NCBI GenBank assembly: GCA_001599915.1
Contig: BCIG01000031.1
Span: 186,001 to 250,000, forward strand
Source of the DNA: Symbiotaphrina buchneri
Lineage: Eukaryota > Ascomycota > Symbiotaphrinales > Symbiotaphrinaceae
Direction: 5' to 3'
DNA length: 64,000 bases
Shown piece by piece: positions 24,295 through 35,234 of this stretch. Within the stretch, counting starts at the first letter, position 1. Each line of letters begins with the position of its first letter. Both the position numbers and the translations under genes were made by a program. The notes under the pieces were generated by a model. The model was not told the origin of the DNA. It did not search any database and saw nothing but the letters and a program-made list of their open reading frames with translations.

Positions 24295-26659
24295 GAGATG
24301 CTGAGGAGTGGGTCAGTCCCGGGCTGGACTGACGTTGACAATGCAATGAGAAGGAGGGATCGTGTGCTGCGGTTCCGAGGTTGGCGGTTGGAATTCAGGG
24401 ACCTTGGGGTCCCGTCCTATGACGACACATGGCTCCACCAGCAACGCAGATCTCCCGCACCGACATCGCCGAAACGTCCCAAGTTTGATAGACTTCCGTA
24501 CGATGCATGATGCCAGCATAGAACAAAATTCTCTTTCAAGCATTGTGCTGTTCTAGGTTTATTGCAGCATATATAATTTGGTTTGGAATATTCGGTTTTG
24601 CGCCTAGCCATGCAGGCAGGCTCCTTGCAGGACTCTCCTCGTCGGTAGGATCAGGATGACTGCCGAAGAATATGCGATCGCACTGTGCGACAAGCGGAAA
24701 TGGTAAGTTACCAGTAATAGGAGATGTATTCTATTGATCACAATGCACGGTAACGACCGGGATGCTGCAAGGCCAGAATTGCAAACTGCGAATAGCCCTG
24801 CAATCAAGTTCCTGTGCTCCCTAACGCACCCAGGCTGCTCTGTCACAAAGCTCCCATCACCCGGCGGACCAAAGGCCAGACACACAATTCACGTTACCCT
24901 GAGTCAGAGTTGTCATTGGATTGAGCACATGAGCATAGTACCGTAGTGGTAAGTCGAAAGATGGGAAACCTCGTGAATGATACTGTTTGCTTCCAAGCAA
25001 ACACGAAGCAATCAATCCAGCACCGCCGTGACACGATGCACCAAACCCCGCACTTGTGCTTATAATCCGCCGTTTCCGTCGCCCCAGGAGCATACCTGTT
25101 TCGCAGCAAGGATCGACATTGATAGGCTTTGTATATGCGACGATCTTTTTGACGCCCCGTATACCGTTTTCGCCACACAATTGATATTATATATACCTTA
25201 CACTCTTACCTTTTGGCCCACTTCCTCCCGCTTCCTTCCTGTACAGTACTCCACCGTCACATCTTCTTCTGCCAGGCATATCTTGTTGGTCCTTTGATGC
25301 CTCATCCCGAGACATGCAGAAATCTCATCTTTCTTTATATCTCTGGAGTCCTCAGCGGCTTCCAGCGGGTTCTGCTGGAGAGCTGGATGGGATGATAGCT
25401 ATCCTCATCGTGTGAGTCGTGCTTCACCCTCCAACAGACAAGCACATCGATGATGCCATATCCTACCTCAGCAAGGGCTACCTGTGGAATGACCCCTCAT
25501 GCTTTATTCCTCTTTTCCCTATTTGCGTTGTGTACGATCAAACCTTCGAGGTCTCCAGACCATCTGGGCAACGTCACGCCCTTGCTTCGGATAGGTTTAC
25601 CGGCATCAGAGAGTTCCTTTCTACGGAACTGGACGTTCCAAGAGGAATCTCCAGATGTTACAAGCAGGTGTTGCCTGGGAGGCGCGTGGAGACTATCACC
25701 CATACTAATGTGCACGCAACAAAATCGTCAAGCACCAGACGTAAGCTGTCTCCGCTCCGCCTGATTATAGAAGCTAACGCTTCCAGATGGTTCGATTTGG
25801 CTGTGCACGATGCATGTCTTTTGATACTCAATTGCCTCGACCAGCATCTTCTCTTCTTGGGCGATGCTGGCCGAAGGAAGCCTCACGATGGGCATCTTGC
25901 TCTCAGTACACTTAAGTAGCCAGAAGCTGCTTCAGAATCCCATTCAACCTCATCGCGCTACATTACGTAGCATGCCTACGACAAAACGACCCCTCAAGGA
26001 CGCAGACTCCGAGACTGTGAGCACTTCTTTCCCGGTTGTTCCACCAGACACAAGACGGAGACCACTGGCACTGCTCAGTTCAAACATCTTCCGGCAGGTC
26101 TTTGCCTGCAACGCTTGGACTGAGGCTGACTGGAGATTCGATGGGCTTGCAGCGAACCTGCTGTGCTTCTCTTGCGACGCTGCGGGGGACAGAGTCTCAC
26201 GATGGGTCTTGCACAAGGAGCCCGGTCCATCATATTAACTCCATGGCTGTCTGATGAAGAAGGCTATGAAAAATAAGACTGCCGTCGGCCTCGGCCTTGC
26301 ACTCGGAGTTGTTCCCCCATATTTGCCTTTCTCGCCAATTCCAGTCATCCTCGTCCTCTTGATGACCACAACAAGAGGTGGAAATAACTGCGCCGTCATC
26401 TTTCGACTCTTTAATGGAGTCGCTGTCAAGTACTCCACACCATGGCGCTTCGGATAATCTTAGGAAGGGTAACCAAGTATCGCATGATACCAATCCCAAC
26501 CAAAGCCTTAGTCCTTCATATCATGCTGGTGTTCCCAACATGCCGCCTGCAGTGCAGGATCGATCCGCAGAACTTCTCCGCTACTTAAGGGAGATCTGAC
26601 GCCCTAACTCTCGTATGTATTATGTGCATTAAATCGCCCATTTACTTACAAGTTCTTAG
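24295..26659. other. Start of accessory stretch, no firm gene
   Basis: Composition shifts and clear conserved genes stop. Possible coding is limited to a plus-strand frame beginning MPTTKRPLKDADSET at about 25972 and a Ser/Pro-rich frame at 26413-26599 (MESLSSTPHHGAS onward); these could be upstream exons of the small spliced gene at 26660-26940 but the frames cannot be linked with confidence. Confidence 0.4.
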
Positions 26660-26940
26660 GACGCACAACACTTCTGTAAACAAAGAAACATCGAACGATG
26701 TAGGAAAGGGTTCAGAGTAAGTCTTTATCTTTCTAAGGCCGTCTGTTACAGTTAAACATCAAGTTTACAAACACACAGATATCATGATAGTGTCAAGAAT
26801 ACAAAGTCCTCCAACAATGCTAGCAAAGAATCATCGAATGATGCAAGTGCTAGCACATAGTAAGTCATTCCCCTTCAAACGATGATGTCCTGCTTGGATA
26901 AAGCCATAGACTTACAAATCATAGTACGGCTCAGGGATAG
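26660..26940 (+). CDS. 3' exons of a small Ser/Asn-rich spliced gene
   Basis: Three well-formed introns are recognisable: 26613-26659 (GTATGT to TTCTTAG), 26717-26778 (GTAAGT to ACACAG) and 26860-26924 (GTAAGT to ATCATAG). The exons between them (26660-26716, 26779-26859, 26925-26940) read in one frame: THNTSVNKETSNDVGKGSE, then YHDSVKNTKSSNN and KESSNDASAS, ending TAQG and a stop. The product is therefore a low-complexity, hydrophilic Ser/Asn/Lys-rich tail. The upstream exon that should donate into 26660 is not resolved: the compatible frame hits a stop just before the donor. No known domain. The spliced structure is reasonably sure; the protein is not complete in this model. Confidence 0.4.
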
Positions 26941-26976
26941 ACCCAAGAGAGAGTGTAGGTGCGACGCATGTCGAAT

Positions 26977-27504
26977 CTATACATTCAAATGGGAAGCTGC
27001 GAGCATGCAGCTAGCTATACGCCCATTACTAGGAGTGAGGGTATTGGAAAGCGGGAAGAAGGAGTCAGCCTCCAGACTTGTTGTCCTCGCCTGTCGAACC
27101 AGGCGCGCGCAGCATATGCGTATGGAAGCCGTGCTGTTCAACGTGTGCAACAGGGGCACGGATCCCATCAACATGATCATAACGTAGGGCCCGGACAAAT
27201 TGCCTCCGCGACCCGGTTTATTGTCGGAAGATTGCGTCATGCCGAAATGTCTATTCCGGCAGTGCATGTCCCCAACTGCAGGGGGGTGATATACGACAAT
27301 TGGCTCGTCCACGACAATGATTTGATGGCGCCTAGCGGCCTTGTGGCGAGGCTCTTCAACCAGAGTTTCCTCACTGTCCTGGCGGGCCCTCTTGCCGATG
27401 AGATTTTTTGGTGAGATATCATCATCGGTGTCTGCAACAGATGCAAGCATGTTGGTGGACTGGCGAGGCTCTTCCGTGAGAGTGTCCTCCCTGTCGTCGC
27501 GCAT
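26977..27504 (-). CDS. Hypothetical protein with an internal acidic/basic repeat
   Basis: A 175-codon frame. Its first 60 residues hold two related blocks, RDDREDTLTEEPRQ and KRARQDSEETLVEEPRH, separated by an acidic linker, a pattern seen in disordered nuclear proteins; a basic KAARRHQ follows. The second half has no clear character and may be intronic read-through. The frame runs a little further upstream (to RPKEEQCKR), so the true start or an upstream exon is missing. Neighbours are equally unknown. Confidence 0.3.
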   Translation of the reverse strand: MRDDREDTLTEEPRQSTNMLASVADTDDDISPKNLIGKRARQDSEETLVEEPRHKAARRHQIIVVDEPIVVYHPPAVGDMHCRNRHFGMTQSSDNKPGRGGNLSGPYVMIMLMGSVPLLHTLNSTASIRICCARLVRQARTTSLEADSFFPLSNTLTPSNGRIASCMLAASHLNV

Positions 27505-27809
27505 CCTCTTGCATTGTTCTTCTTTTGGCCTCGTATATCAAGTGGTCAGCACCATTCGGCAACTTGCTGATGGTCTGCAACAGTCAGTGTACCGGGAGGA
27601 ATCGTAGTTAGAGCCATGACATAAAGGGAGAGGCTCGAAAAGGAGACCGCAGTGGTTGCAACAGGAGATCAAGGGCAAAGCAGTCGTGATGCTCTCCAAA
27701 GCTGCTGTTGCAGAGGTCATAAGTCGAAGTCAAAGTCCATCTGCCGGGCAACTGAAGGGGACCGGCAGAAGAGACGGCGGGTCCTGAATAGGGTGACAAT
27801 AAGGGAGGT

Positions 27810-28530
27810 TTATATATAAGTCATGCAATACTATGCTGTTCTGCTCAGCTCCTACGGAGCAGAATAACCATCTTATTTTTCTGTTGGCGGATCACCGCGG
27901 GAGCATCCCATTGAGAGCATAAAGCATTTTCATCAAAATCTCCATGGCGAGTAGTGTATGTCACGATCTGTTTCGCAGGTTGAGGATTCATCATAATTAG
28001 GCTTCTCACACACGTACCTCCCACCAACGTGCCGATTGTTCGCAACCAGTTTTATATAATTCAGGCGACGCTATGCTGCGTCTGCTCCGCTCCTACGAGC
28101 GAGCAGAATGACCATCCGGTTTTTCTGTAGGCGGATCACCGCATGACCAGCTGGTCCAGCCATCCATCATTCCATGGCAGTCTCGACGATGCTCACTTGA
28201 CATACGCAAGTTATCTTTAATGTCAGCCGCAGATGCTAAAGTCTTCTCAGAAATATATATATAGGGCACGCGACATTTTGCTGCTTGGCGCGGCTCCTAC
28301 GGAGCAGAATAACCATCTTGTTTTTCTGTTGGCAGACCACCGCGTGATCATCGAAAAGGGCATAATCGCCCTTGGCATCCTGAATGTAAGTCATCGTAAT
28401 GTCAGCCAGACATGCTATACTCGCGGCCTCCGTCTGAATAACCTGCCTGCAAAGGTCAATGAAGACTTCGTCTCATCCGGAGCAGATTAACCATCTTGTT
28501 TTTCTGTTGGCAGACCACTGCCTGGTCCGG
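27810..28530. repeat. Four spaced copies of a roughly 60-bp hairpin-bearing repeat
   Basis: Cores lie at about 27834-27903, 28078-28150, 28282-28350 and 28474-28530, spaced roughly 190-245 bp. Each has a CTCC-TAC-GGAG type inverted repeat (GCTCCTACGGAGC in copies 1 and 3; a longer variant built on CGCTC-CTAC-GAGCG in copy 2; partial in copy 4), then AGAATAACCATCTTGTTTTT, CTGTTGGC and GACCACCGCG. The first three copies are preceded 20-30 bp upstream by a TATATA-rich box (about 27812, 28051 and 28252). Sequence between cores is not alike. No reading frame spans the set. Confidence 0.75.
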
Positions 28531-28830
28531 CAATGTCGGAGACGGCATATAGCAATGATAGATCCGATTTTCGGTGTTTGAGGGTCAATATCCAATCAAC
28601 CCATATCCACGGGAACTAGAGGAGCATCGAGTCTGTACATGGTGCTCACGGATGCGGTCGTACGAACGAGTAGATATGAGGAGTGTTGGCCTGGTCCAAC
28701 CCCACGAAGGAGGGCAACCTCATAGTTGCTTCCCAAGTCCATACGGCGATCCTTTTACCCAGTAATGTGTGCCGCATCCTTACTCATGATGAATCGTCCG
28801 AGTGCTAGTTGTAGGCTCGTAAAACAATGT

Positions 28831-29325
28831 TTACCCTCCCACTGGTGCACCTCCGCTCGTAAAGTTGGGACACCAAGAAAGCCCTTTCGATGGATACGCA
28901 AGAGGATTCATGTTGACATCGAAATAGCTGCTTGCCGGCGAGTTGGAGAAGTATTTTGGTGATGATAGCGTCTTAGGAGACGCTAGAGCATACAGGTGCT
29001 CACGTTGCGCCTTTGCTGCATTGATAGGAGCAGTGCGAAAGTAATTCCCAGGAGAAGGTGGTGCGCATGGACGAAGCGAGTCCTGTTCATCAATGATAGG
29101 CAAAGGAGTAGTAGGGCTCGATGATTTCCGGGCCCGAAATGAAGCCACACATGCCGAATGGAAGGATTCGGTACGCGGAGATCGGTGCAATGGTGGGTGT
29201 GATGGATGTATTGGAATGATCGGTGACATAGTCACCTTCAAAAGAGGATGACGCAGCTGCTGTTCGATGTGCTCTAGAACAGCTCGGCTTTTCCCAAAGA
29301 CAAGGAGATGGGCTTTTCGCCTCTA
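28831..29325 (-). CDS. Ser/Pro-rich hypothetical exon
   Basis: An open frame of about 160 codons that starts behind a possible acceptor and reads KAHLLVFGKS, AVLEHIEQQLRHPLLK, then a long Ser/Pro/His-rich stretch with MSPIIPIHPSHPPLHRSP and ASPKTLSSPKYFSNSPAS. Composition suggests a disordered regulatory tail. Another frame over the adjacent upstream part (TGAPQVLRLDLPAGM and GEKPISLSLGK) also looks protein-like, so exon borders are uncertain. No start codon is fixed and no family recognised. Confidence 0.3.
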
Positions 29326-29935
29326 AATGTCTTGAGGAGTTTGTGTACCATGCCCGCAGGCAAATCAAGTCGTAGCACTTGAGGAGCCCCTGTGGGCGTT
29401 GTAGAGGAGCCAATGTCGGTATCCGGGTAGTCGCTCTAACGCGATCAGTTCTGGCTATCGAGCAGGGTAGAGACGTTTCCATCCACGGTGGCCCTGTATT
29501 CCAATGTAAGCCAGATTCCATGACCAACATACCTGTACCACCGCTGCCGGGAGCAAGCAAATACGAACGCCGGAAGCTAGATGTCGGTAATGAATGCGTC
29601 AGACACCACGCACGGGCAATGTGTCTCAAGACATGCTGCATGCTGCCCTTGCAGAGGCAGAGATCGCGGCGGATATCAAAGTCCTTCTCCTCTTTCAGAA
29701 CGCTTCTTTTCCTGTTTCCGCTGCCGGGAGCAAGCAAGCGCTCTCCACGCGTGGATGAACAATGAGCTGTCCACCACACATGCTGTACTCTCTTTCCTGA
29801 TTTTTCGCCAAATAGCTTCGAGTAGATCCCGGACGATCGTGGATCCATATTGTACCGACGTATCGAATGCAAGCCGGCAAGATGAAAATGGACAGCACAA
29901 CCTGGACCTGATAGATTTTCACGCGGAGTTAAGAC

Positions 29936-31563
29936 TCAAGATGAGATTGGGAGACTAGGACCGAGGGTTCTTGTGATTATGAGAGATCGATCTTGGAGAA
30001 TTGGATGCACTACGCTTTTGAAACCCCTGCCGAGATGTAAGATCCCAGGGTGGAAATTGGATGCATTCTGTCCGTTGAATGGGTTGAGATCCATAGTTGG
30101 TTCGGCCTTCTTCAGGTCTCCATATGTATACTTCCCCACAAGCAGGTGTCACTCTCCCTGGTATCAGCATCAAAGGACAAGCTTGGTTCCTGACAGCATC
30201 TGTGTGTTAGTTGGTGAGATAGTACCTCATTAGGCGGAATTAGGGCCAGGCCCGCACACAGACGGATGAAGACATATCGCTGACAACTTACCTTCGGGAG
30301 GTCTTTTCGCCGAATAAGAGACCAAAAAATGAACTCGTCCAAGTGAACGCGCTCTCCTCAAAAGAGATACAACTGTCTTCCCCTGCATCTTGTCCCACCA
30401 TTTGCCGCCTATCAGGCCTTATGGCCTCAATTAGATTTCTTGGCCAGCTCCGGAACAGCGGTTCCATGCCTGAGCTCGCGTCTTCGATTGCGATGAAGTA
30501 ATCTGACCAGCAGATCCCGTTCAGCTTCAGCAGCCAGACGGTGCAAAGCAAGGCAAAGCTAAAGCATAAGAGTTAGATCGAGTCCCACATTTTGTACCAT
30601 AGGTGAGTCAAGGATAGAACACGCTATATAATAGAAAGCTATATAGACTGAAGAAACTGCAAGCTGAAGAGATTGTCACCTGAAGAAACTGTCAGACTCT
30701 AGTGAGGAAAAGCAGCATCTATCTGGGCGAGGAGGCCCTTTTTATATTCAAACTCCAGAGTTTGCTACAAACCACGTACGTCCTCTGGCGGGTCACTAGA
30801 CCATGCAGCAAGCAATCTGGGAAGAGGGGTAGAGCTCAAAATGCTGTGAAAGAAGCGCCAAACAGCCTGGGAATAACCTCCAAACGGAGTGTTTTTACAA
30901 CGAAACGAAACGGAAAGGAGCGAAAACCAAGGCAATTACCCGCCCTTTGACTGGAAACATGACAAAGAAGTAAATGCCATAGACCACAGGCATGTAGCTG
31001 CCCCGTAGCGCTATTTGTAGCCTTTCCGGGCAAGGAAATACCCAGAAATTCAGCCAACCCGGTGCGGCGACCCTCCATCTCACACCACAAAACCATCGCC
31101 ATGACAACAACAAAGAAGCCAAGATACACCATTTTAAGCACACTAACTGGCGCCCATGGTGCATCAGCTGCGCCTTCGTCCAACTCTGAGCTCAAACGGA
31201 CCGCTGGTCGCTGAGAAACTCGAGTTGATAACATATCCACAACCGTGGACGGACAGGGACTTCAGGGGCGCCCGGATGTAAACACCGGAGGTCGGTATTG
31301 TTTGCCGCCGAACAGTGAATGGTCGGTAGTCGTCGCGTATCGTTGCGTATCTGTCGCGTATCGGCATTCACTGCAGAAGTGGGGCCAAACAGATGTAGCC
31401 CCTGACTCATGATCAGGGGCAATCGCACTATGCCCATCTGGGCCGGTGGGTTTGCCGTCACTGCTAGATCCCTCCTGGCAAGACCAGATCTCCCCAACCC
31501 AAAGCTTCCCGCCCCTGCGATCGATGGCGGCTGGTTTCCATCTACGATGTTGGGGATCCGCAT
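29936..31563 (-). CDS. Probable multi-exon membrane protein, DUF3433-like (tentative)
   Basis: Several minus-strand frames look like exons of one protein. At 31563-31192 is a leader with MRIPNIVDGNQPPSIAGAGS. At about 31240-30950 comes APWAPVSVLKMVYLGFFVVV, a membrane helix after a WxP motif, with GLAEFLGISLPGK. At about 30551-30288 is a helix LLCTVWLLKL followed by WSDYFIAIEDASSGMEPLF. At 30139-29936 is YTYGDLKKAEP. WxP before a helix, an IxxxEP segment and a (T/Y)YGDL motif together recall large fungal multi-helix proteins with DUF3433. A matching TTYGDL motif occurs in the 43.5-47.7 kb gene. Exon junctions were not resolved, so coordinates are outer limits. Function of such proteins is unknown. 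Confidence 0.3.
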
Positions 31564-31734
31564 CTCGAGATTACACTGACTACGATAGTTCCTGGCGGTA
31601 GGCTTCCAAATCGATGGAATTACTATAGATACCTAATGACTGACGAAATGAATGCTATCAGAGGTCCCAACGCCTGCAAAATCTAGATAAGCTCCTCAAG
31701 CTGCCTTGTACGGATCCTCCGTCCTTCCGACCGC

Positions 31735-32373
31735 TTATTCTGCGCGGGTTCGTTTGGTGCTACCCCTGGGATCGGCAACTGCGGGTTTAGAATCGTCCTT
31801 TGCGGGCAGTAGGGTCGCGAGCGCATCGATCTGAACGGTCTTCCTGGCCGACTCCGCCACCAGGCTAGCAATTTCGTTGTCTCTTGCCTTGATTGTGCGC
31901 GCCTGGGCCTTGATAATCCCTTGTTTGGCCGCGTTGCTCCTGACCTGCTCGTTTAGATGCTTGTCTAGATGTTTTATCACATCCTGGCTCCTTAGAGCGT
32001 GGTATTGCATCTCCGCGATGCGCACGATACCAGGGCCGTGGCCCAAGGCGGCTTTCTCCAGGCTCTTGTTCTGGGACTTGAGCTGCTCCACCAGCTTCTG
32101 CAAGGCTTGGATCGTCTCCGCTTGCTTGGCGTATCCGGCCTTCAAGGCCTCTGGGTCGGCATCGGGTTGCAAATAATTGTATTGGTTCCACAACATTGCG
32201 CCTTTGTGCCCAGAACTGCCCGCGATTGCTCCTAAAAGCTCTATGTTAGCGTCAAACGCAGCGGGCGGGGTCTATATGTCTGTACCCGGGGAATTCTCTT
32301 GAGCAGCCACGTTCCGGGGGCCAGACGTGGATGGATCGGCGTTGATGATAGGTGGCAATCGTGCGTCGTCCAT
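31735..32373 (-). CDS. Small coiled-coil hypothetical protein, two exons
   Basis: Exons 32373-32286 and 32231-31735 joined across a 54-bp GT-AG intron (32285-32232) give 194 aa. The start MDDARLPPIINADPSTSGP is a short disordered lead. From about residue 55 to 165 the sequence is strongly helical with heptad character (AETIQALQKLVEQLKSQNKS, KHLDKHLNEQV, KQGIIKAQARTIKARDNEI), so a coiled coil is likely. The tail is basic (STKRTRAE). No known domain. The next gene upstream, at 32945-33871 on the same strand, also ends in a coiled coil, which suggests a related or partnered pair. The model is well supported by the intron and clean frame. Confidence 0.65.
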
Positions 32374-32944
32374 ATTGGAGTAGAGCTGGTGTGAATGGCT
32401 TTGCAGATAGTGGAATATTGTCGTATGGCTCAAGGCGGATGATGGAACGGTTATCTGCAGTTTAGCAGGAACTATACAGCAAGCCTGGGGTTTTATAGAA
32501 ATTACTACATGCAGCAAAGGAAGCAAACAATGTTTTCCGCGCCTGCAGAAATGGTGACTGAGTTTTTGACGAGGAGTGAACGGATTGTGGAGACGGTACT
32601 TGGTGCACCTGTGGCACTGCTTGAAGTTTGGAAAAGTCATCCTTACAAACGTAGGACAGAGTACCAACTGTGCTATACGTAAGACCATGGGTCCCGTGGT
32701 CTTGGATCTGGATGCGAATAGCTCGGCACAGGAAAATGACTGCATTCTATCTAAAGCAAAAGCCCTGCAGGTACTGAATGACAACTGGCCCTCCCTTCCC
32801 AGACGATAACATCAGATGGCCAGGACAAGCCTGAAGTGGCCAGCCTGACGAGCTGTAAGACTCTGACTGTATGGTCCCCCTTCCATCCCCCTCGTTATCC
32901 ACATCCCAATCTCATTATCCGCCGTGAAGGCATTGCCATAGCTA

Positions 32945-33871
32945 CTACTTGATGAGAGCACCAGTAGCCGACTGCAATCTCGAAACCTGTTGTTGCAGCT
33001 GCCTGATAGTTTGGTCCCTCTGTGCGAGCTGCCATTTCAGGCATTTGATCTCAAAGATCCGATTATCGTCCTGGTTCATCTCCGTAAATACCCGCTTTGT
33101 ACCCCTGTTCAGCTATGAGAAGTGCTCGTGAAATATGGGCTTAGGCAATTAGGCTCCGGGGCCGACAAACCTTGGTGTAGAGTGTGGCTGATTCTGACGA
33201 CTGTCGTCGATGGTAGCAACCTCCGGTTTTTTCTCTACCTTCTGACGGGTCGCCATGCCACTGTTGGTTCCCAAACCTTGGGACGGGCTGACGTAGTTGG
33301 CAGCCTCCTTTGGTTGATTCTCATCCTTCAGTCGTATGGGCATGCCATCTGCGCTTCGAGGACGCGGATGGCTCTCATATTGGGGTCCTGCTAGTCCGTC
33401 AGTAAGCCGGTATGCCTCTTTTTACGGGGTGTACTTTACCTGTGCGTTGTTGGAGTTCGTATTCCATCTGTGCCCACTTAACATCTTGGACGATCAATGG
33501 GCGCTTGGGTGAAGGGTCGATGGCGTAGTGCAGTCTTTGAAGGTATGCGAGATCTAGTAACTTGAATGCCTTCGCTCTATCAGGGCATAGTTTGGAGAAC
33601 TCAGACAGCGCGGTGAAGTACTGGATTGGATGGCCAGCGAACCAGTATGGTGGAAAGCTGCGCCAGTTGGCCAAGACCTCGTGCTTTAGCAACTCCACTT
33701 TCTCCGCAGATCTTGACCTGGTGGAGCGGTATATCTGTCCGTAGACCTCTCGGTAGACCTCTCGGTAGACCTCTCACTAGACCTATCCGCAGACCTGTCC
33801 GTAGACCTGTCCATAGACCTCTCTGCAGACCTCTCCGCAGCCCTGTCCGTCACACTCCTGGAGGATGACAT
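32945..33871 (-). CDS. Hypothetical protein with RS-type repeats and C-terminal coiled coil
   Basis: Three downstream exons are clear: about 33768-33440, 33387-33171 and 33104-32945, with introns 33439-33388 and 33170-33105. They encode VELLKHEVLANWRSFPPYWF, a helical segment (SEFSKLCPDRAKAFKLLDLA), a polar linker, and a coiled coil (KWQLAQRDQTIRQLQQQVSR) ending in TGALIK. Upstream, from an ATG at 33871, runs MSSSRSVTDRAAERS followed by about ten (D/E)RS(T/A) tetrapeptides, but in a different frame from the WRSFPP exon. An undetected short intron or a frame slip must lie near 33690-33770. The RS-type arrays recall nuclear RNA-binding or splicing factors, though no RNA-binding domain is seen. 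Function unknown. Confidence 0.5.
33730..33850. repeat. 12-bp tandem repeat coding (D/E)RS(T/A)
   Basis: About ten imperfect copies of a 12-mer (GTAGACCTCTCG and variants) on the plus strand. Read on the minus strand it encodes four-residue units such as ERST, DRST and ERSA. Units differ mainly at the acidic codon and the last residue. Because the unit is a multiple of three, copy-number change would not shift frame. Confidence 0.85.
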
Positions 33872-35234
33872 ATTCGGCGATGAGCTGGCGATGTGGAATG
33901 CTGCTGTTTGTTCTGGACAGGAGCTCGGTCTCGTTTGCAAGCGTTCGAGGTTTCTGGACGGGGAGGGGAATCTTAGGCAGAAGAGGTCAACTACACGAGG
34001 GCAGTAACCTGCAATTTTGGCCAATCAGACGGCTGGAAGGAGACTGGTTGTTAGTCGCCCCGTTTTTGCAGTCACAGCCTCGCTGGAGTACTCAACGCCG
34101 TGCTACAGGTCACCTAGGCTGGTTTAGGTCGATTTGTCGTGAAAAGCGTTTTATGCGAGCATTCGGTATATAACAACTTCTCTGGACATATGTAGAGATG
34201 GCATTGACGATAATGAGCTATTCCTTTCTTTCAAGCGTCTAATAACATTTCGTTGTCTGCCAATGAGAATACCATAGGTATTGGTCTGCAGTAAATGGTA
34301 AAGGGATCCGTCAAAGGCCACCTACGAGTGCTCTGCTTGCCAATATTAGAGCTTTGTGGAGGAGCGTTTCCAGCTCCCGGATTCTGATTGTGAGGAAGGC
34401 TATAGCTGATTCATACACATATCCTAAAGCGTGCACGCCGTGGCTGGAGTTTAACCTTTAGTCCAGAACCGTACTTGCCCCCAGGGCTGACCGAACGTGA
34501 TGAAGCTCACAGTCAGGTGCCCCGAGTCTACATTAAATACCTTTATAACGACCTTTTCCATTGGGCCCATGGGCCAACTCTATATCGTGGTAATATAAGG
34601 TATATACCGTATAACAGCGAGAATGACAGCTTTGCCAGTGGACAATTCAATATAATTGCCCAGCAAGGGCCGCCGACGCTGTGGAGAAGCAAAAGCCTTC
34701 GAGGCTTTTCGTAGGTGCCCGACATTCATTTGTCAGGTCGCTGAGCTTTTGCTTCTGGAACCTAGAGAAGAGTCATGTGATATCGCGGGCTTTACGGCAT
34801 ATAGGCACCGGTTCGTTCCCTGCAGTGCCCAGTATATTCTTTGATTCTTTTTTTTTCTAGTTCAGTATCTTCATGTCATGGGTCTTACACGACCGGATGG
34901 TGAACCTGAGGGCGAGTCCTGTTACTGGGTGCCTATCAGCCTGGGAATATGTTGTCTATGGAGCTATGGGCCCAGAATTGCCAGCTTCCAAACATGCTGC
35001 AGATGCTATTATTGTGCAGATTTTCTGTATTCTTTTCTGATACTGAACGCTCCTATTAGCTGTGACTGTCACATTGACCTAGACCACCACGGTGAATAGC
35101 TAGACCATGATTTCGTCCTGAACAAAGTTGGGAGGAGGTCGCTAGATAGTATAACAATCCTCACGGCTGATGATACAACGCCCACACCATTGCTGTGAAA
35201 CCTCTCTGTCATACTTCTCGTGCTATCCGCGGCC
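33872..35234. other. Spacer, no gene seen
   Basis: Upstream region shared by the divergent RS-repeat gene (-) and the amidoligase gene (+). It is AT-richer than the core, with only short unsupported reading frames. A poly-T run lies near 34850. Confidence 0.45.
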
